Notes: generated by a model from the letters alone, not told the origin. Positions 34,122 through 46,396 are shown, counted from the stretch's first letter. The stretch: DNA of 64,000 nucleotides from Xenoacremonium recifei (GCA_012184525.1 WOFQ01000002.1:1178001-1242000); one strand, 5' to 3'. Numbers and translations are program-made.

Positions 34122-34146
34122 GTGATCAGCATAGTCGAGAATTTGA
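34108..34146 (-). repeat. Arm 2 of the inverted duplication, relic of the two-TM gene
   Basis: This is the reverse-complement copy of 33214-33252. It still translates on the minus strand as LDYADHTQTAY, the same loop as in the intact gene, but the flanking reading frame is not conserved. Confidence 0.85.
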
Positions 34147-35091
34147 GCGGGCGTCACGCTCTTGATGTGTGGCATCAGCGTGGTTCTGGACGGAGACAAC
34201 TGGCCTTCCGTCCAGGGATTCATCCCGGTCACTTCACCCAACTAGTTACCTATAATGACGGCAAAGATCCCTTGTCACTCAGGCCAGTCTAGGATCAGAC
34301 GCATCAGCCATGACTATTTACAGGTACCAGTGATTAGGCTGGTAACGACCCAGTACTTAAGACCAGCGGAGGAAAGGTCTGTCTGGTTTCTTTGATATAA
34401 TCTACTGTAAAAGTTGTAGAGCTGTATAGATCCTTCTATATCCTCTAGCCGTATGCTTACGATTTATAAGAGCGACTCAAATATAAGCTTAATAAGGCTT
34501 ATAAGCTTAGAGTAGAGACTCCAAAGAGTTTAAAGTGCCCACGGCTAGGTGTAGTATTTATTATCTAATAGTCCGCTTAATAAGTAAGTTCGCGCTTAAA
34601 CATTTTCTATAAAAGACATTGAACCTAAAGGATATATAATTTAGTTCTTATATTGAGTTATATTGAGATTTGACTCTCTTTAATCTGTATGCCTTCGTGT
34701 CCTTGCTCCTCGTGGAATATATATATATATATATGAATCAAGTAAATCAGAACCTTCAATTAGTATTTCCAACTTATGAAATTGCTTGGTCTAGCTGAAG
34801 ATAGGTCAGGTTCACCTGAAGTTAAATCGGTCTGAGGAAGCCTCGGAATACACAGAACAAGCTCAAAAGATCAGGAAAGAGTTGCTATCGAATTAAGAGG
34901 GGGTTACTGGTGAAGGGAAGGTCACTGAGGCTGACCGTGCCAGAATGGCTAGCTTGGGGGCTCGATAGATTGTTTATTTTAACATAAAGACTCATTACAA
35001 CAGAACCTGTGATGGTTGCAATAGAAGCTAATGACAAGATTCGATATTCGACAACGTGTTAAGCAAAACCATAGGACAAAAGAATCCTCAT

Positions 35092-35814
35092 TTACTCCTC
35101 CTCATGATATCTGAATACATTAGTAGGCAGCTTATTCCCTTGTGAATCGTATCGTTGAGGGAAGACTGTGTATAAACCATCCGCATCGCGGGCTTCGTAA
35201 TCAAGAGCGTTGGCAGCTTGTATGAGTACGTCCAGTCCGTAGTTCTCCTTGAGCCAATGCGCAACCATGTCCGTAGCGGCAACTGCTCCCGACCCGGTCC
35301 AGATATTCCCATCAACAATCCATTTCTTTTCCCTAGTCCAATTGACCTGGGGCCAACGCTTACGCACCCAAGCGTACTCGACGTTGTTGACCGTTGCCCT
35401 CTTCCCATCAAGAACACCTGTAGACGCGAGGACGCTGGCACCTGTGCAGGTAGTCCAAATCATCTTTCCTGTGGCCGCATACTTTCGAATGAATTCAGCA
35501 TGCTTTGGGTGCAATTCAAAGTTGCCTAGGTATGGCCCAGGAATAATGAGAATGTCAATCTCTGGGCAATCATCCACGGTAGTTGTAGGGACGATTGTGA
35601 GGTTGCTTGTTCCGAGGCGTACGGGATCTCGGGTAACTCCAATATGATGGAACTCAAACTCAGGTGCTCGAGAGATCATCTCCTCGTCAATCGGCCCATA
35701 CTGAGAAAGAGTTGCGAAAACAGATTTTTTGGCGGAGAAGAGGAGATCCGTCGGGCCGGCGCTGTCAACCACCTGGTAGGCGTAGGCGAGCGTGCCGACC
35801 TGGTACGTGGTCAT
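35092..35814 (-). CDS. DJ-1/PfpI family protein
   Basis: Intronless, 240 residues, about the family length. The Rossmann-like core contains DILIIPGP, then the nucleophile elbow TTCTGASVLASTGVLDGKRAT with the conserved Cys, followed by VDGNIWTGSGAVAATDM, a strand-helix pair typical of the ThiJ/isonitrile-hydratase branch seen in fungal genomes. No signal peptide is present. The exact reaction (glyoxalase III, hydratase or chaperone-like) cannot be decided. It lies alone in the accessory block and is divergent from the epoxide hydrolase gene. Confidence 0.88.
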   Translation of the reverse strand: MTTYQVGTLAYAYQVVDSAGPTDLLFSAKKSVFATLSQYGPIDEEMISRAPEFEFHHIGVTRDPVRLGTSNLTIVPTTTVDDCPEIDILIIPGPYLGNFELHPKHAEFIRKYAATGKMIWTTCTGASVLASTGVLDGKRATVNNVEYAWVRKRWPQVNWTREKKWIVDGNIWTGSGAVAATDMVAHWLKENYGLDVLIQAANALDYEARDADGLYTVFPQRYDSQGNKLPTNVFRYHEEE

Positions 35815-36490
35815 TTCACCTCAAATCTTCAATAAAACTCCAAAATGTTGATGAGCAATGACGAATGGTTGGGTTGGATGGTTCAGATTTCAATGAAGTA
35901 TCACAACTGGATGTTATAACCTCCGAGCCGTCTCGTCGCCTTTCGCAATATTTTATGTCGACTAAGTCAAAGAGAACAAAAGTAACCCATGGAAAAATTC
36001 AACGCAAATTATTACACCCGTGCAATGACGGAGGCTGATTTATAAGCCAGCTATTGTGTTGCTGTTAGACTCTGCGCTGACTCAAAACAAGCTCTCAATA
36101 TCCGACGTCTTTCGGATCCAAGGTGGAACGATGTTATTGGAAGCGGGAGCGCGTGAGTTCTTCTGCCTTCCTCCGGCCTAGTGAGTTACCTGTATGGGAA
36201 AGACCGGAAGCCCACTTAACGGCGATCCTGAAGCTACTTTCCGAGATGTAGGAAAATGCAAGAAAAACTGAGGCCATTATTCATAATCAATTCGAATATG
36301 TTCGGAACCTTTGGGCCGTACATGCAGCATCGCACTGCTGTATCCTTTCCTCCGAATAATATGTGTATTATAATGAGATTAACAAGGATTCTAAGAGATA
36401 AAATGACCGACATCGCCAGAACAAATTTGGGGATGAGTCTTCAAGAGACCCCTTTTCGCCTCGACACCTCATCAACTTGGAAACAACAAG
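35815..36490. other. Divergent promoter region, DJ-1 protein / epoxide hydrolase
   Basis: 676 bp between two start codons of divergent genes. It is A/T-richer than the flanks. No defined site was recognised. Confidence 0.4.
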
Positions 36491-37836
36491 ATGAATCTAC
36501 TGTTCTCCATCGCGATTCTCAATGTTCTCTGCGCAGCAGAAACCACATTTTCCTTGCCGAATGTTAATGCAACCTTTGGCAAGTCCCCTGCGCCATTCAA
36601 GATCAATGTTGATCCAGATTTCATCGAGGAAACAAGACAACGAGCCGTAAATGCTAGGCGACCCGTTTTCATAGGAGCGACGGGCGAAGGTCCAAGCCAG
36701 GAAAATTTCACGAGTGTCCGAGATTACTGGGCCAATGAATATGATTGGAACGATACCCAAGCCTCCATCAACGAGCAGTGAGTTGGCGCAAACTTCTAAC
36801 AAAGCATCGGACTATACTAATAATGTTCGAAAGACTCACCCAGTTTACAACAGTTGTTGAGCCTGTGATTGATAATGCAACTTATCCTGTGGCACTTCAC
36901 TTCGTTCACCACCGATCATCTCGTGCCGATGCACTCCCGCTTCTCTTCATTCATGGTTGGCCAGGCTCGTTCCTTGAAGTCAGCCACATAATTGACGGCT
37001 TGACAAATCCACCAAATGCATCTGTGCCTGCATTTCATGTGGTTGCTCCGTCAATTCCTGGATTTGGATTCTCTCCGGCACCGCAGCATCCAGGTTTTGG
37101 GCCCATCAAGGCCGCCCATGCCTTTAACGCATTGATGAAGCAACTTGGCTATCAAAAATATGTCCTCCAGGGGGGTGATTTTGGAGGCGTCATACTTCGC
37201 TACCAAGCTCACTTATTTCCGAACAATGCCGTCTCTGTACTCAGCAATTTCTGGGTTATCCAGCCAGGAGAGGAAGATCTCCGCCTACTCGCAGAAGGAC
37301 TGGCAACCTCTGACGAAGTAACCTACATCAATATTCTGGAAAAATATATCAACCAAGCGTCTGGGTATCGCATCATGCAAGAAACAGAGCCTTTGACGGC
37401 TGCATTCGCCATGACGGACTCGCCGTTGGGTTTTGCGATGTGGATCTATTCTTTGATGAACGAGGTCATCGACCCTGCGATCACAGTCTGGACACCTGAG
37501 GAGATCATCACTTGGTCAATGATGTATTACATACAGGGCCCCTACAGCGGGATGCGCTTCTACAAAGAGGTTGATAATGATGGGGCTCTGCAAGGGCCCG
37601 ATTTTGGTACCCTCCCATGGGTAGACGTGCCGGTGGCCATGAGCCAGTTCCCATATGATATCGCTTATCGCATGCCTCTAGAATGGGCCCAACGTGGGGG
37701 AAATGTCATCAAGAGAAATGTGCACGATCATGGTGGCCATTTTGCGGCCTATGAGGTGCCAGGGCTCTTGCTTAATGATATCTGGGCGTGGTTTGGGGAC
37801 AAAGAGGTTTCAGGCACAAAAGTCTTTGCAAACTGA
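36491..37836 (+). CDS. Microsomal-type epoxide hydrolase, probably secreted
   Basis: Two exons, 36491-36777 and 36834-37836. The 56-bp intron (GTGAGT, branch-like TTCTAAC, acceptor GAAAG) joins NEQ to LTQFTT, and the product is 429 residues. It begins with a signal-like hydrophobic stretch (NLLFSIAILNVLCAAE). The epoxide-hydrolase N-terminal domain follows (FKINVDPDFIEETRQR, DYWANEYDW), then the alpha/beta-hydrolase core: HGWPGS oxyanion motif, PSIPGFGFS, nucleophile Asp in QGGDFGGVI, and catalytic His in HDHGGHFAAYE. This family opens epoxides to diols by way of an ester on the Asp. The substrate is unknown. The pairing with a DJ-1 protein may point to detoxification, which is inference. Confidence 0.9.
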
Positions 37837-38677
37837 TTGTCGCCGGAGCCAGTGAAACTTGGTGCTTTTAAAGTGCTCATAAGATGTCGGAAAATTTGTT
37901 CTGAGATACCTCTGCACCGGTTTCCAGAGTAAAATGAAGCACATCTTACAGGTGGTGGGAAGACACCGGCGAATCGTGTGTCACGTGACTGGGTTTTAGC
38001 ATCCTAACTCAGGTACTTCTTTTCATTCTGAGGTTTTCGTTTAAGGCTAGAAAGCTACTAGAAGGGAGAAAAATGTAGAGGCATGTCTGCGGATAGATAT
38101 TTGAGGTTCCATGAGCCCAAGGTTTGCTGCTAGAAGCTGTCATGAGACCCCCTCGTCATCGCTCCATCACCAGATGGCCTAGGCCCAGGAACCATGCCAC
38201 TGGAGGCTAGCAATGCCGGAGCAAAGCGCCTTGGGTAAGATGAGTTGCAGAAAGTCTCAACTGGGGAACACTTTGTAAAGCAATGCATGGGTGTCACTCG
38301 CATTAAATTGCACCCTTGACAATCAATGCCTCAGACGGAACATGAACAATATGAAGGTGCAGCAACCCGTCATTCCAGCACCCCTGCCGATGTGACGCAG
38401 TGGTTGCGGGGTAGCGACATGCCTTTGCATGCAGTCATGTCTCGCCATCACCAGGGCAGCTAATAGCTAATGCCAGCTCAGGTGATGGGGATCCAATAAC
38501 ACAGCATAACAGTCACCTGGCTGCCGCATCAACGGGCCATGGCAGATGCGGCCACAGCAGAGTTTAGTACTTATAGGCCTAGCCGCCGGGTTCTCACAAA
38601 GGGCCGTTTCTGCTCCTCTTCCCCTCATCCTCATACAGTCATACACCACCACCACACATTGAACACAGACGATCATC
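37837..38677. other. Intergenic between epoxide hydrolase and RPEL gene
   Basis: 841 bp covering the 3' side of the epoxide hydrolase and the promoter of the RPEL protein gene. The right edge of the accessory block falls here by composition. No gene is seen. Confidence 0.45.
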
Positions 38678-39227
38678 ATGGCCGACAACAAGGTTGAGAT
38701 CCCGCCGCAGCAGCTCGTCGACGAGTCGCCCATCTCGCCCATCCGGCCCAACCACGCGCGCAAGAACTCGCTGGAGCAGCACCTCCAGCACCGCCCGGAG
38801 CGCGCCGAGCTGGTGCAGAGTGAGTTTGCCGCCTTGCTCCAAGGATTCCGTCTGCTGACCACCGCGGCCCCCAAACAGAGAACATCCTGCCCGACTCCAC
38901 CGCCGCTCCAGGCCTCCTGGCGCATCAGAAGGAAGTGAGTTCCCGTTCTCCTCCAGTTCTTGAGCCACAGCCACTTCCAAGCCACCATGTTACATGCTGT
39001 TATGGTCTCTCCGCACTGTGGTCATCACGATGCACTTACTAACGGGCGCCCCGCCATAGCTCCAGAAGCATATGCTCGAAGACAAGCTCAACGACAAGAT
39101 CTCGAACCGCCCAGAGCCTGAGGCGCTCATCAAGGAGGGCGTCCTGCACGACGACCCGCGATCCCCGGAGGAAAAATACGCTGAGGCGATTGAGGACGAG
39201 TATGCCAAGCGTGAGGGTGGCGCCTGA
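38678..39227 (+). CDS. Small protein with two RPEL motifs
   Basis: Three exons: 38678-38819, 38879-38934 and 39060-39227. Introns of 59 and 125 bp both start GTGAGT, and the product is 121 residues. The joined protein has two RPEL-type repeats, RPERAELVQKNIL and RPEPEALIKEGVL, linked by a helix with LLAHQKELQKHMLEDKL. RPEL motifs in animals bind G-actin (MRTF, Phactr). In fungi such small RPEL proteins are common but little studied. An actin link is inferred from the motif only. Confidence 0.85.
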
Positions 39228-40206
39228 GAGGGCACTCTACTGTACGATGGTGATGATGTAATGCGACGCTGTTACTAGGGACTTGTTTACTGGGCGTTTG
39301 TTTTGAGTGCTTGCATGAAATGGGGGGAGGGATGAATACGATCAGTATCAGCAGGGCTGACAAGGGAGAAGACGGGAGACCCGGGCAACAACAAGGGCGG
39401 GCTGACGACGACTCTCTCTGCACGGATGGAATTTCCAAGTCAATTCTCAAGGCTAAAGCTAAAAATACAAACCGAAACAAAGAGGCCACGGTCCAGTGGC
39501 GACTTAAGTGTCTAGAGTGTCATCATTGGCCAATTTCTCCCCGTACCACCCTTCCCCAACAAGCAAAATGGAAAATGCTCCTCAAGCGGGCGGGCTGCCT
39601 GTCCTGCCTGGCATCTGGCATGTGAAATGTCCGTCACAGCCAGACCCCTGCGCTGTTGGGCTGGGCTGTCTGCAAGGTACGAGAGGGAACCCACAGACAG
39701 ACGGCACCCAATCCCCGCCACCGACGATGTAATTTGGAGAAGAAACAGGGAAGTTGACAAGATTAAGGGTCTTCGGGGTCTCGGAGACGAGCAGCGAGGT
39801 CAGGGCATGCAAGAAATTGAGTCCAAGTGTTTCGCGAGGTCCCCCAGCGCATCTCATCGAGAGATGCGACGGGCCCCGGTGTGTAGATTGACGATACCGT
39901 AACTAATTAAGAGATGCGTGCAAGGGTTGAGATGTCAATGCGACCGCGGGGTCTCCCATCTGCAACAGTGTAGGAAAATGTACAATGCCAAAAGATACAA
40001 GACGATCATGTCCAAAATCCCGAATGACCCGAATTCCCAAAATATCGCCAGCCAAAAATACAAAAAGAGGCCTGCTACAGGTCACATCCCGTATCATACA
40101 TCACGCCGTCCCGATGCCGATGCCGATGCCAATGCCGTCCATGTAATTCCCAAAACGCCGGTTCGTGCAGGTTCCCATTCGTGTACATGTTGAGGCAACG
40201 GGAATC
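39228..40206. other. Intergenic, 3' regions of convergent genes
   Basis: 979 bp. It contains a GATGCC-type hexamer repeated a few times near 40112-40131. No coding sequence was recognised. Confidence 0.4.
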
Positions 40207-40551
40207 TCAATCGGTTCGGTTGTATCCGCCACTGTAACTCGGGTGCGGCGCGGCCAGCTCATAGTCTCGCTTGTGGTGGTTGATGACGAGGTTCTTGCCC
40301 GAGCTCGAGATGCTGGTGAGGTGCTTGGCTGCGGAGGAGGAGTGTGTTAGTGGGGGAGTGAGACAGGCAGGGAGCAGCTTCGAAGACTCACTAGCTCCGA
40401 ACTCGCGGTATTGCCCAGGAGCATAGGTACTGGGGGTGGATGTACCTGAAGACGAGGATGCGTAGCCGCTGGAGGCGCCGGATGAGTAGCTGTAGGAGCT
40501 GTTGATTGAGGGCTCCTTCTGGTGCACCTGGACGCTGTAGGGAGAGCTCAT
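40207..40551 (-). CDS. Small Ser/Tyr-rich fungal protein of unknown function
   Basis: Two exons, 40392-40551 and 40207-40328. The 63-bp intron (GTGAGT to TCCGCAG) is bridged as REFGA to TKHLTS, and the product is 93 residues. The middle is Ser/Tyr/Gly low complexity (SYSYSSGASSGYASSSSG). The ordered-looking end is YREFGATKHLTSISSSGKN followed by LVINHHKRDYE, which resembles a family of short filamentous-fungal proteins without known function. I start at MSSPYS because the 50 upstream in-frame residues look like leader sequence. Confidence 0.65.
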   Translation of the reverse strand: MSSPYSVQVHQKEPSINSSYSYSSGASSGYASSSSGTSTPSTYAPGQYREFGASESSKLLPACLTPPLTHSSSAAKHLTSISSSGKNLVINHHKRDYELAAPHPSYSGGYNRTD

Positions 40552-43123
40552 GATGGGCGAGTTGGAGATGGGGGTTGGTGGGGGAGTTGGAGTTGACGAT
40601 GTCTTAGTCGTAGGGCTTTGTGTCAAAGTGGCTGCAGGAGGCTTTTGATCTTGCAAGATCTTTGTGCTTTTGAGTGCGTCTGAGTCTGAGATGTGCAAGA
40701 GGAAAGGAACCTCATGGAGAGAAGAGCCGATCTATTTGTATTCGAACGGCCTCTTGCACTGCCAGCAACCCGGGAGTTTCCCCAGCACAGTAACTACGTA
40801 CCATACGCCCCTCATGGCTGGTGCCGGGCGGGCGTGTGCCTGGCAGGGGACGACTTAGACAAGGCAGCCAGGCCAACCCTTGGCTAGATCTGGTTTTGGA
40901 ATCACGGTCGAGCTGAGTGACTCAGGACGCAAGGGCGCTGCCGAGGACCAAGCGTCGTCGTGATTCAGCGATTCCCAGTCCCAGTCCCAGTCCAGCGCCA
41001 GCGGGCCATGCTGTCAGGGGGGGACGGGGTGAAGGCTCAGTTTGAGGTGGACAAGTGGAATAAGGCTGGCAAGCCATTGGGCAGCAAGACGCGCCTTCGC
41101 GCAACGGTAAGGGACCTTGTCCCAGAGCGTCGGTGGCGAAAGCTTCGTCGGTCCCAACGGTGTGCCAAAAGGGGCGCGGACAGACAGACAGGGCGAAGCC
41201 AAAGGAGAACTTCGATGTGAGGCGGATTTGGGGGGAGGGGGCAGCCCGGCACCAACACCAGCTCAGGCACCACACCCAGCCAGCCAACCAACCACACCTC
41301 AGCCAGCCAGAGTCATTCGTGGCCGTGACCAGCAAAAGTCGACGGGAGAGCCGCCGGAAAAAGAAACAAAGTATATCAAAATAGAAAATTCTCATGACCA
41401 TGGGCCCCAGGAGAGGACGGCTGCCTTGAAAAACAGGGGTTCCGTCTTACTGGCGACCCATTCGCTCTACTATTCACGGCGCGCGGCGAGAAACGTGCAA
41501 AAACCAGTGCCTCAAGCGTTTCATGCCAGGCACCGCATCGTTAGCATTCGTCCAGCGTCTTCCCAGAATGGTAGGCCGGGCTAGTAACAGGCAGGCCGGG
41601 GGGGCGCTCGTTTCGGAACCACAGCGTTGGGAGCACCCAACCAGGTGGTGTGGAGGGCACGTCAGGCTGTGAGAGGCCCGGGACCCTTGCTTGGCAGTGT
41701 CTCTCGGCTCTTTTTTTTTTTTGGTTTGTGTTGCTGATTATTCTGTTTAACTTTGCTTTTGCGAAGAAAGTCTACGCGGCCGGTGAGGCGGTTCGACCAG
41801 CATAGCCCTGGTTGGTACTCATTGCTCGTCGCTGCCCAAGAGAGCAACACGAGCCCAAACCGGACGCGGGCTGTTGGTTGTGTGTGCTCAAGCAATGTCA
41901 ATCCTGCCTTCGTCGAGATGAAGAGAACGTCCTGGAAACTAACGGCGGCATATGCAGCCAGGGTGTAGTATGCTTGATGGGGTGGAGGGTGGTGGTGGTG
42001 GTGGTGGCCTGCACTTGGCCTGGCTGGCTGCAGGAACTCTTCATGGGCGGCCACCCGGATGGGAGAAACGAAACGCACGCTGCCGTCAGACGCAACGATC
42101 CATCGCGGGCCCTACTGCGTGCTCTAACGCGAATGATGTGCGGCATCAGATCCGCCCTGGTTGGCCTGACGCACGATGCCGCGAATGTGCACCTCAGTTT
42201 CGACCAGCAGCGCCCGAGCCGCCCAGCTTGTCCACCGAGAGAGAGGCTGGCGGTCATGCTGTGTGACGGATGTCATTGAACGTGTCCGGCTGGCGTTGGC
42301 ATCCAGGCTCCATGAATAGCATCGTCGGTCGTCGATGCGGCCATTGAGCGACGGCGGATCGCCATTAGCACCTCGCCCCGAACCACCCCTGAACCACCTG
42401 AAATCGCGCCCGAGGAATCATCACCTGCCGCCAGGCATTATTATCATGAGTCGTCGTCGACGTCGCGATGGACCAGCAAACAAGCATCGTCATCGCAGGG
42501 GGGGTGGTCACATGGAAAAAAAAGCAAAGCCGCCGGGAGCAGCCCGAAACTTCGCACGCCCTGCAATGCGATGGCCGTTCGCCTCGGGGCGCCGCTGCTG
42601 AGGGAGCCAGCCAGCCAGCGTGACCTCGCGAATCCCAGGGATGGGCGCGGATGTGCTGTCACAGAGGCGGCCATCTGATCAAGGGGATCGAGGCTGGGGC
42701 CGCCCGCCCGCGATGCCTCCAGCTTCCAGGGCCAGGCCAGATGCCTATCCCCAGCGCCGGATCGCCTGTGTCGGTGGCAGCCATTGGCCAATTGCGCCCG
42801 TCCCCTGCCCTGTCCCGGGCGCTTGGCCCGGCCTGGTCGATGGTGATGGTGGATGGATGTTTTAGCGGGCGGACCGTCCCTGGAGATGCCCGTCTTGGTG
42901 TGAGAGTGACCCGAGGGGTTGCTGTTGCTGCTGCTAGCCCGCCAACCCGCTAAGGTACCGCCGCCTCCATAGGACGGGCCACGTCGCAGAAGCATCAAGC
43001 AGCCAGCATCATCATCAACCACCAGCACCCGCGACTCGCACAGCCCCCCCGCGACAGCACACAGCAAGACCTCACTTCGCCCAACCCGACGTTGCCCTTC
43101 CGCCCGAACCCACCACCACCACC
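40552..43123. other. Intergenic, 2.6 kb between divergent genes
   Basis: GC-rich spacer between the small Ser-rich gene and the FKBP gene. It has a T-run near 41710-41722 and G/T triplet runs near 41985-42004. Open frames overlap on all strands, the usual sign of GC-rich non-coding sequence. No gene could be supported. Confidence 0.4.
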
Positions 43124-43927
43124 ATGAAGGCTGCCCTGTTCCTCTCCGTGCTGGCCTCTGCCGCCGTTGGCGTGGTTACCGCCGCCGAGGAGCTCAAGGT
43201 CGATGTGACCGTCCCCGTCAACTGCGAGCGCAAGACGCAAAAGGGCGACAAGGTGCAGATGCACTACCGGGGCACGCTGGCCGGCTCGGGCAAGCAATTC
43301 GATGCCAGTGAGTGCCCGCGAGGCGAATTGGGGGATCCATAGAGACTCAACTGACAACACCGAACAGGCTATGATCGGAACCAGCCCTTCAGCTTCAAGC
43401 TCGGCGCTGGGCAGGTCATCAAGGGGTATGTCACCGTCTCGTGATGCGCGCGCCGGATCTAACATGGACGATAGATGGGATCAGGGCCTTCTAGACATGT
43501 GCATAGGCGAGAAGAGGTTGGTCCACCGCCAGACGAATGCCGAGCAAGTCCGCAACTGACCCCCCTTCTCTCAGGACACTGACCATTCCCCCCGAGTACG
43601 GCTACGGCCAGCGCGCCATTGGCCCTATCCCAGCCGGCTCTACCCTCAGTATGTTGCTCCTCAGCCCAATCAGCACTCCGTCGCATTGCAATGCCTAACG
43701 TTGGTCGTCTAGTCTTCGAGACGGAGCTCCTCGGTATTGATGGCGTCCCCAAGCCCGACCCGATCGACTACGTGACAAAGGAGGCCGAGGCGGCTGAGCC
43801 TGTTGTTCCCGAAGAGACGTCCGAGGGTGTCGCGGAGAAGATCGCCAGTGTTGTTGCTGACGCCGCGGATGCCGCCAAGACGTTCATTGCCGATACTGAC
43901 GACGTCCAAGGCCACGAGGAGCTGTAG
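43124..43927 (+). CDS. FKBP2: ER-lumenal FKBP-type peptidyl-prolyl isomerase (FKBP2-like)
   Basis: Five exons: 43124-43307, 43368-43425, 43475-43516, 43575-43648 and 43713-43927; all phases close and the product is 190 residues. It has a signal peptide (about residues 1-20, MKAALFLSVLASAAVG...). One FKBP domain follows with VQMHYRGTL, FDASYDRNQPFSFKLG, GQVIKGWDQGL, GEKRTLTIPPEYGYG and IFETELLGI, which keeps the FK506-binding aromatic and Asp positions. An acidic Ala-rich tail of about 60 residues is longer than in animal FKBP2 and ends in HEEL, a likely HDEL-type retrieval signal. It should catalyse proline isomerisation in ER protein folding. Confidence 0.92.
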
Positions 43928-46396
43928 AGTCGATACCCGATGAAAACGCCGTTCACATACATACCATAGACGCTTGGGGGTCAATTGGAGTCAGTTTCTT
44001 GCAAGGATGCCTTCGCTTCAACCGACGCATGCCGTCAGGCAGATCTGTGTGAAAGAAACACGTCTGCGGTCAAGGACGTGGCTTGGACATGGCACCGGAT
44101 CGTGAGGTTCATCACTGACGTCATGAGTCGAGAGGGTCCCCCCTTCCCCAGATGCAATTGAGTTTGAAAAAGTGCAAGTGCCTCAGGCTCTCCCCTCAGT
44201 CAGGCACCTTATCTCGGCCGTAGCTTGTCCGTAACGTATCCTCGTCTCCTACCAACATGTGCCTCCCAAGGATGTCGCATGTCGCGATCATCAGACCACC
44301 TCCATCTGTGCATGTCCAGTATCTCGGTCGTGGCACCTGTTAGGCCCTGGCCGTCGTGTCCATCACTCTGTGACTTCTTCAGCTACGAATAATGCCCTCA
44401 AACATGTACGTATTTCAGCACAATGACGGCATTCGCAATAGCTCGACGCCAACATGCGTCGAAAGAACTTTGACAATCCGGATCAGCTGGGGAAGAGCGG
44501 TCAATGGGAAGGACCACCCCCACGCCCCGGACCTCTTGATACAACCCCCCAGAAGATGTCCTCTCGGCCGGGCCGGATAAGGTGGACGACGCTTGATGAT
44601 GCTATCGACAGCTCTGTTCATACCCGAACAACACCAACACCTCAGTCGTGAGAATCGCCACCGGACGAGGTGCGTCTTGGGATCGACATGATGAAGAGAG
44701 GTTTGAGGCATGAGCTAGGTGCCCGAATAGTGGCCCAGCATCGAGGAAGACCAGCGAGGGCCTAACAACGGCGGCACGTGCAGCGAGTCTCTTGATACGC
44801 AGAATATGGTGAGAGCCTACGTCTTATCATCTGACCGCATTGACCCGGATCATACAGAGTCTCGGGAAGTACTGCAGGTCTGCATAATTCGCATGCAGCA
44901 GCTGAAACGCGGAGTTCAGCGTCACTGCTGAGTCGGTCGCCAAGCTCTGAAAGTCAGGATCCTGCTAAGAGCTTGTCGAACCGAGCTTGAATTAGGAAAT
45001 GCCCGGACGAGCCGCTGCTTTCATACGATTCAAGATGCACTGCAGAACGTCAGCAGTGATAAGACATTCGATAAACCGTAGTCATGTCAATCCCTCCGGT
45101 TTTGTTGGGGTTGTGACTAGCCACCTATCACGACTTGAAAATTATGTCAGTTTCGGCTATAATTTTTGACGTGGCCATGTTTCGCGGGAGGTTATCAGCA
45201 TCCGGCTGACGTGAGAGCGCATCGACACATCCTTCAACTAAGCATAGTCAACCCTGGTACGACAACGACATTCTTACACGTCAAAAAACTTAACCTTGGA
45301 CGAACAGAAGAAAAGAAGCAGGGCGAGTTGGACAATACTCCCAGTCATCTTGCCTCTGGCGGTTTCAACAAAGCAGGTCATCGCCAATGTGAGCACAGAG
45401 TAAGATGAAGAGCTGGAGCCAGTTCTCAAAACCCCTGGCTGTCTGGGACGACTGCAGTTGGATCCCGGTGCTTGCAGGCGGAGCAAAGTGGCTTTCGTCT
45501 GCCGGCAGCATCGCTTACGACAACCTCGATGCCGACAACAAATTTTCGATGCCACTCGGATCAAAGACATCTTGGCACGCGTGGGTCGTCTTTGTTTCCG
45601 TGTTCAGGGAACACATCGTGCGAACAAGGGAATAACAAGCACGCACCTCGAGTCCTTGGAGCCCTCCGTATCTCGACTTATCAATGCTCTTTGACGTCTC
45701 CCCACTCATAACCGAGCGCCAGACCAGGTTGTTTCAAGCTCGGGGCGGCACGCGTAACGCTAAAAGGGGTTCCGCGAGCGACAGAGGCCGAGAGACTCTA
45801 TTCCAACCCTCAATCAAAGCATCGGAGCACATTGTCCTTTCTTACCGACATTCCAGTCTGCTTGGAAAAGACTGGACGGCAGTCCCTGGTCCCCGATGAC
45901 TCGATCACGATGATATGCGTTTCGTAGACGACCAATGCATATGCTCAGAGCGATGACACTGCCAACTGGCTCCTCTGGTGGTCCCGTCAGAGCTTGGCTA
46001 CAGCGAGGCCACAGCGCCCATCCAGTCGCTGGCTACCCCTGTCCTCGTCTAACGGTCCCCGTCGCCCTCCCTTGTTGCGGACCACTGCTGCTGAAAGGAA
46101 TATAGGGACTTTAGTCGCCCTGCCCTGCCAGCTGTCGAACGACCCGGTGTTTTTCTTTATTTCACATCGTTCCCTTCTCTCTGTTTTGTTGTTTCGTGTT
46201 CACTGCCACGGGCTGGCAGCTGCCAAGACCTATTTGAACCTCTCGTTTGTCTTCTCTGGCGTTTGTATCTGCGTTTGAGCGAGAACATGCATTTGTTTGC
46301 CACTTAATCGCCTCTCCAATCTTGGTTTTTTCGCCCCCAAACTGTGCCTCACCGAATCTCTCTCCACACATTAACCACCGAAAGCACCTTACTTCC
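43928..46396. other. Intergenic, 2.5 kb upstream of the Trk gene
   Basis: This region covers the 3' side of the FKBP gene and the long upstream region of the potassium transporter. Short frames at 45166-45408 and 45405-45711 overlap each other and show no conserved character. The last 150 bp is T- and CT-rich like a fungal promoter leader. Confidence 0.4.

Larger units (their letters stand above)
33413..35091. other. Decayed intergenic stretch with A/T-rich core
   Basis: 1.7 kb between the two-TM gene and the DJ-1 gene. From about 34380 to 34735 the sequence becomes strongly A/T- and TpA-rich, with near-palindromes such as AAGCTTAATAAGGCTTATAAGCTT, and ends in an (AT)9 run at 34717-34734. 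This composition fits a repeat degraded by RIP-type C-to-T mutation, but I cannot recognise a transposon. No intact gene is seen. Confidence 0.5.
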
